The translations under genes and the position numbers were made by a program. Below, piece after piece: positions 62,159 through 64,000 of a DNA stretch of 64,000 bases; the first letter of the stretch is position 1, and every line of letters begins with the position of its first letter. The stretch is taken from the NCBI GenBank assembly GCA_009926065.1, contig RFPP01000003.1, positions 1 through 64,000 on the forward strand, given 5' to 3'. Under the pieces are notes generated by a model. The model saw only the letters and a list, made by a program, of their open reading frames with translations. It had not been told where the DNA came from and did not search any database. Source of the DNA: Flavobacteriaceae bacterium. GTDB taxonomy: Bacteria > Bacteroidota > Bacteroidia > Flavobacteriales > Flavobacteriaceae.

Positions 62159-64000
62159 GAAAAGCATTACTTCCTTTAATTATTATTATAACAACTACTT
62201 TACTATTAATTAGAATTTTTTACCTTCAAGTAGTCAATGACACTTTTAAATTACAATCTGAAAATAACGCAATTAAAATTAAATACGACTATCCAGAAAG
62301 AGGATATATTTATGATAGATTTGGAAAATTATTAGTAGCCAATCAGCCCTCCTACGATATCATGGTAATTCCTCGAGAACTAAAAAAAATTGATACCTCG
62401 GAATTTTGCTCCTTATTAAATATTACTAAAGAATTCTTTAATGAGCGAATGAATAAAGCGAAAATTTATAGCCCTCGACTACCTTCCGTTTTTTTACCTC
62501 AATTAAACAAATTAGAATATGCCGCATTTCAAGAAAAGATCAGAAAATTTGAAGGTTTCTACATTCAAAAACGTTCATTAAGAGATTATCAAGTTACTAG
62601 TGGAGCTAATGTATTTGGATTTATTAGACAAGTAAGCGAAAAAGAGATTGCAAAAAATCCATATTATAATAGTGGAGATCTAATTGGAAAACAAGGAGTT
62701 GAAGAAAGTTATGAAAAAGTTCTTCGAGGTATTAAGGGAGTAAAATATATTCAAAAAGATAAATATAATAGAGAAATTGGTTCTTACAAGGAAGGAAAAT
62801 ATGATACTATTGCCGTTCAAGGTGAAGATATCTATTTATCAATTTCAGCAGATTTACAAAAATATGGGGAAGAATTAATGATTAATAAACGGGGAGGTAT
62901 TGTAGCTTTAGAACCTGCAACAGGAGAAATATTAGCCTTGGTAACTGCACCTTCGTATGATCCTTCCATTCTTGTAGGAAGACAGCGTTCAAAAAATTAT
63001 ACCCGATTATATAACGACTCAATTGCTAAACCTCTATTTGACAGAGGATTATTAGCAGAATATCCTCCTGGTTCTCCATTTAAAATATTGACAGGATTGA
63101 TTGGTCTTCAAGAAAAAGTTATCGACGAAAAAACCACTTTTATGTGTAACCATGGTTTTAGTTATGCTCGTGGACGATTTATGAAATGTCATGGATCAGG
63201 ACCTCATCAATTGCACAACGGAATTTATAATTCATGTAATGCCTATTTTGGAAATGTTTACATGCGAATTATAAATAAATATTTAAGACCCGCATCAGCT
63301 GTTAATATTTGGAGCAACCATGTTAAAAGTTTTGGATTAGGACAATTTATGGGATATGATTTACCAACAGGAAAAAAAGGTAAAGTTCCTACAGGAAAAA
63401 CATATAATAGTATGTACCCTGGCTGGCATTGGGATAGTAAAACTATCGTATCCAACGCCATAGGGCAGGGAGAAGTTTTGATGACTCCTATTCAACTTGC
63501 TAATATGATGGCTACTGTTGCCAATAGAGGTTTTTATTATACCCCTCACATTATTAAAAAAATAAAAGGCGAACAAATAGATCCAAAATTTAGAGTTAAA
63601 CATCAAACAACAATTGATAGAAAACACTTTGAACCAATAATTAGCGGATTATTTGACGTTTATAACTTTGGAACTGCAAGCGCACTTCGAGTTGAAGGAA
63701 TTGATATTTGTGGAAAAACAGGAACAGCAGAGAATTTTGCAAAAATTAATGGTAAGCGAGTAAAGCTTCAAGATCACTCAATATTTGTTGCATTCGCACC
63801 AAAAGATCGACCTAAAATTGCAATTGCAGTTTTGGTAGAGAATGGACATTATGGTGCACAAAATGCAGGTCCAATTGCGAGTTTAATGATAGAGAAATAT
63901 TTACGGAAAAAAATCACAAGAACTGATTTAGAAACCAGAATGCTAAATAAGAGTTTACAGGGTGAATATGACAAATATTATAAAACAAAAATTGATACCG
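62155..64000 (+). CDS. mrdA: Penicillin-binding protein 2, partial at window end
   Basis: ATGA overlap with mreD stop; MRKALLPLIIIITTTLLLIRIFYLQVV..., KYDYPERGYIYDRFGKLLVANQPSYD, FDRGLLAEYPPGSPFKILTG, CGKTGTAENF; open to window end. Confidence 0.95.
   Translation, partial: MRKALLPLIIIITTTLLLIRIFYLQVVNDTFKLQSENNAIKIKYDYPERGYIYDRFGKLLVANQPSYDIMVIPRELKKIDTSEFCSLLNITKEFFNERMNKAKIYSPRLPSVFLPQLNKLEYAAFQEKIRKFEGFYIQKRSLRDYQVTSGANVFGFIRQVSEKEIAKNPYYNSGDLIGKQGVEESYEKVLRGIKGVKYIQKDKYNREIGSYKEGKYDTIAVQGEDIYLSISADLQKYGEELMINKRGGIVALEPATGEILALVTAPSYDPSILVGRQRSKNYTRLYNDSIAKPLFDRGLLAEYPPGSPFKILTGLIGLQEKVIDEKTTFMCNHGFSYARGRFMKCHGSGPHQLHNGIYNSCNAYFGNVYMRIINKYLRPASAVNIWSNHVKSFGLGQFMGYDLPTGKKGKVPTGKTYNSMYPGWHWDSKTIVSNAIGQGEVLMTPIQLANMMATVANRGFYYTPHIIKKIKGEQIDPKFRVKHQTTIDRKHFEPIISGLFDVYNFGTASALRVEGIDICGKTGTAENFAKINGKRVKLQDHSIFVAFAPKDRPKIAIAVLVENGHYGAQNAGPIASLMIEKYLRKKITRTDLETRMLNKSLQGEYDKYYKTKIDT

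Noticed and set aside
1-64000. CRISPR arrays
   Set aside because: No regularly spaced identical direct repeats of 25-40 bp with unique spacers; the heptad arrays have a 7-15 nt period and no spacers.
1-64000. Prophage, IS elements or defence islands
   Set aside because: No transposase, integrase, phage structural, restriction-modification or toxin-antitoxin ORF was recognised; nearly all ORFs are conserved housekeeping or outer-membrane genes.

Overview
This 64 kb window is an AT-rich Flavobacterium-like (Bacteroidota) chromosomal segment made mostly of housekeeping genes. I find no prophage, IS element, CRISPR array or obvious defence island. Recognisable content includes htpG, two TonB-dependent receptors, amtB, kynU, a DAHP synthase/chorismate mutase-rsgA-dtd-mazG-aroA cluster, queA, gldA, metF, a split metH, trxA, dnaE with an N-terminal exonuclease domain, an H+/Na+ pyrophosphatase with an odd Cys/Met-rich tail, pdhB, etfBA, thyA-folA, menG/ubiE, porT, tamL, fba, accD, purH and mreBCD-PBP2. 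RNA features are a tmRNA (tag GEGNYALAA), tRNA-Asp(GTC) and a SAM-I (S-box) riboswitch upstream of metH. The least explained signals are in the non-coding DNA. First, five loci carry 7-nt (or 7+8-nt) periodic arrays with inverted symmetry; their heptamers differ but the period is kept. One of these appears split by a four-helix-bundle (S23/IVP-type) gene inside the split metH operon, and its arrays extend into both metH reading frames. Second, three copies of a structured intergenic repeat share flanks around a variable central hairpin. All family assignments are from reading the sequence; no database search was run.
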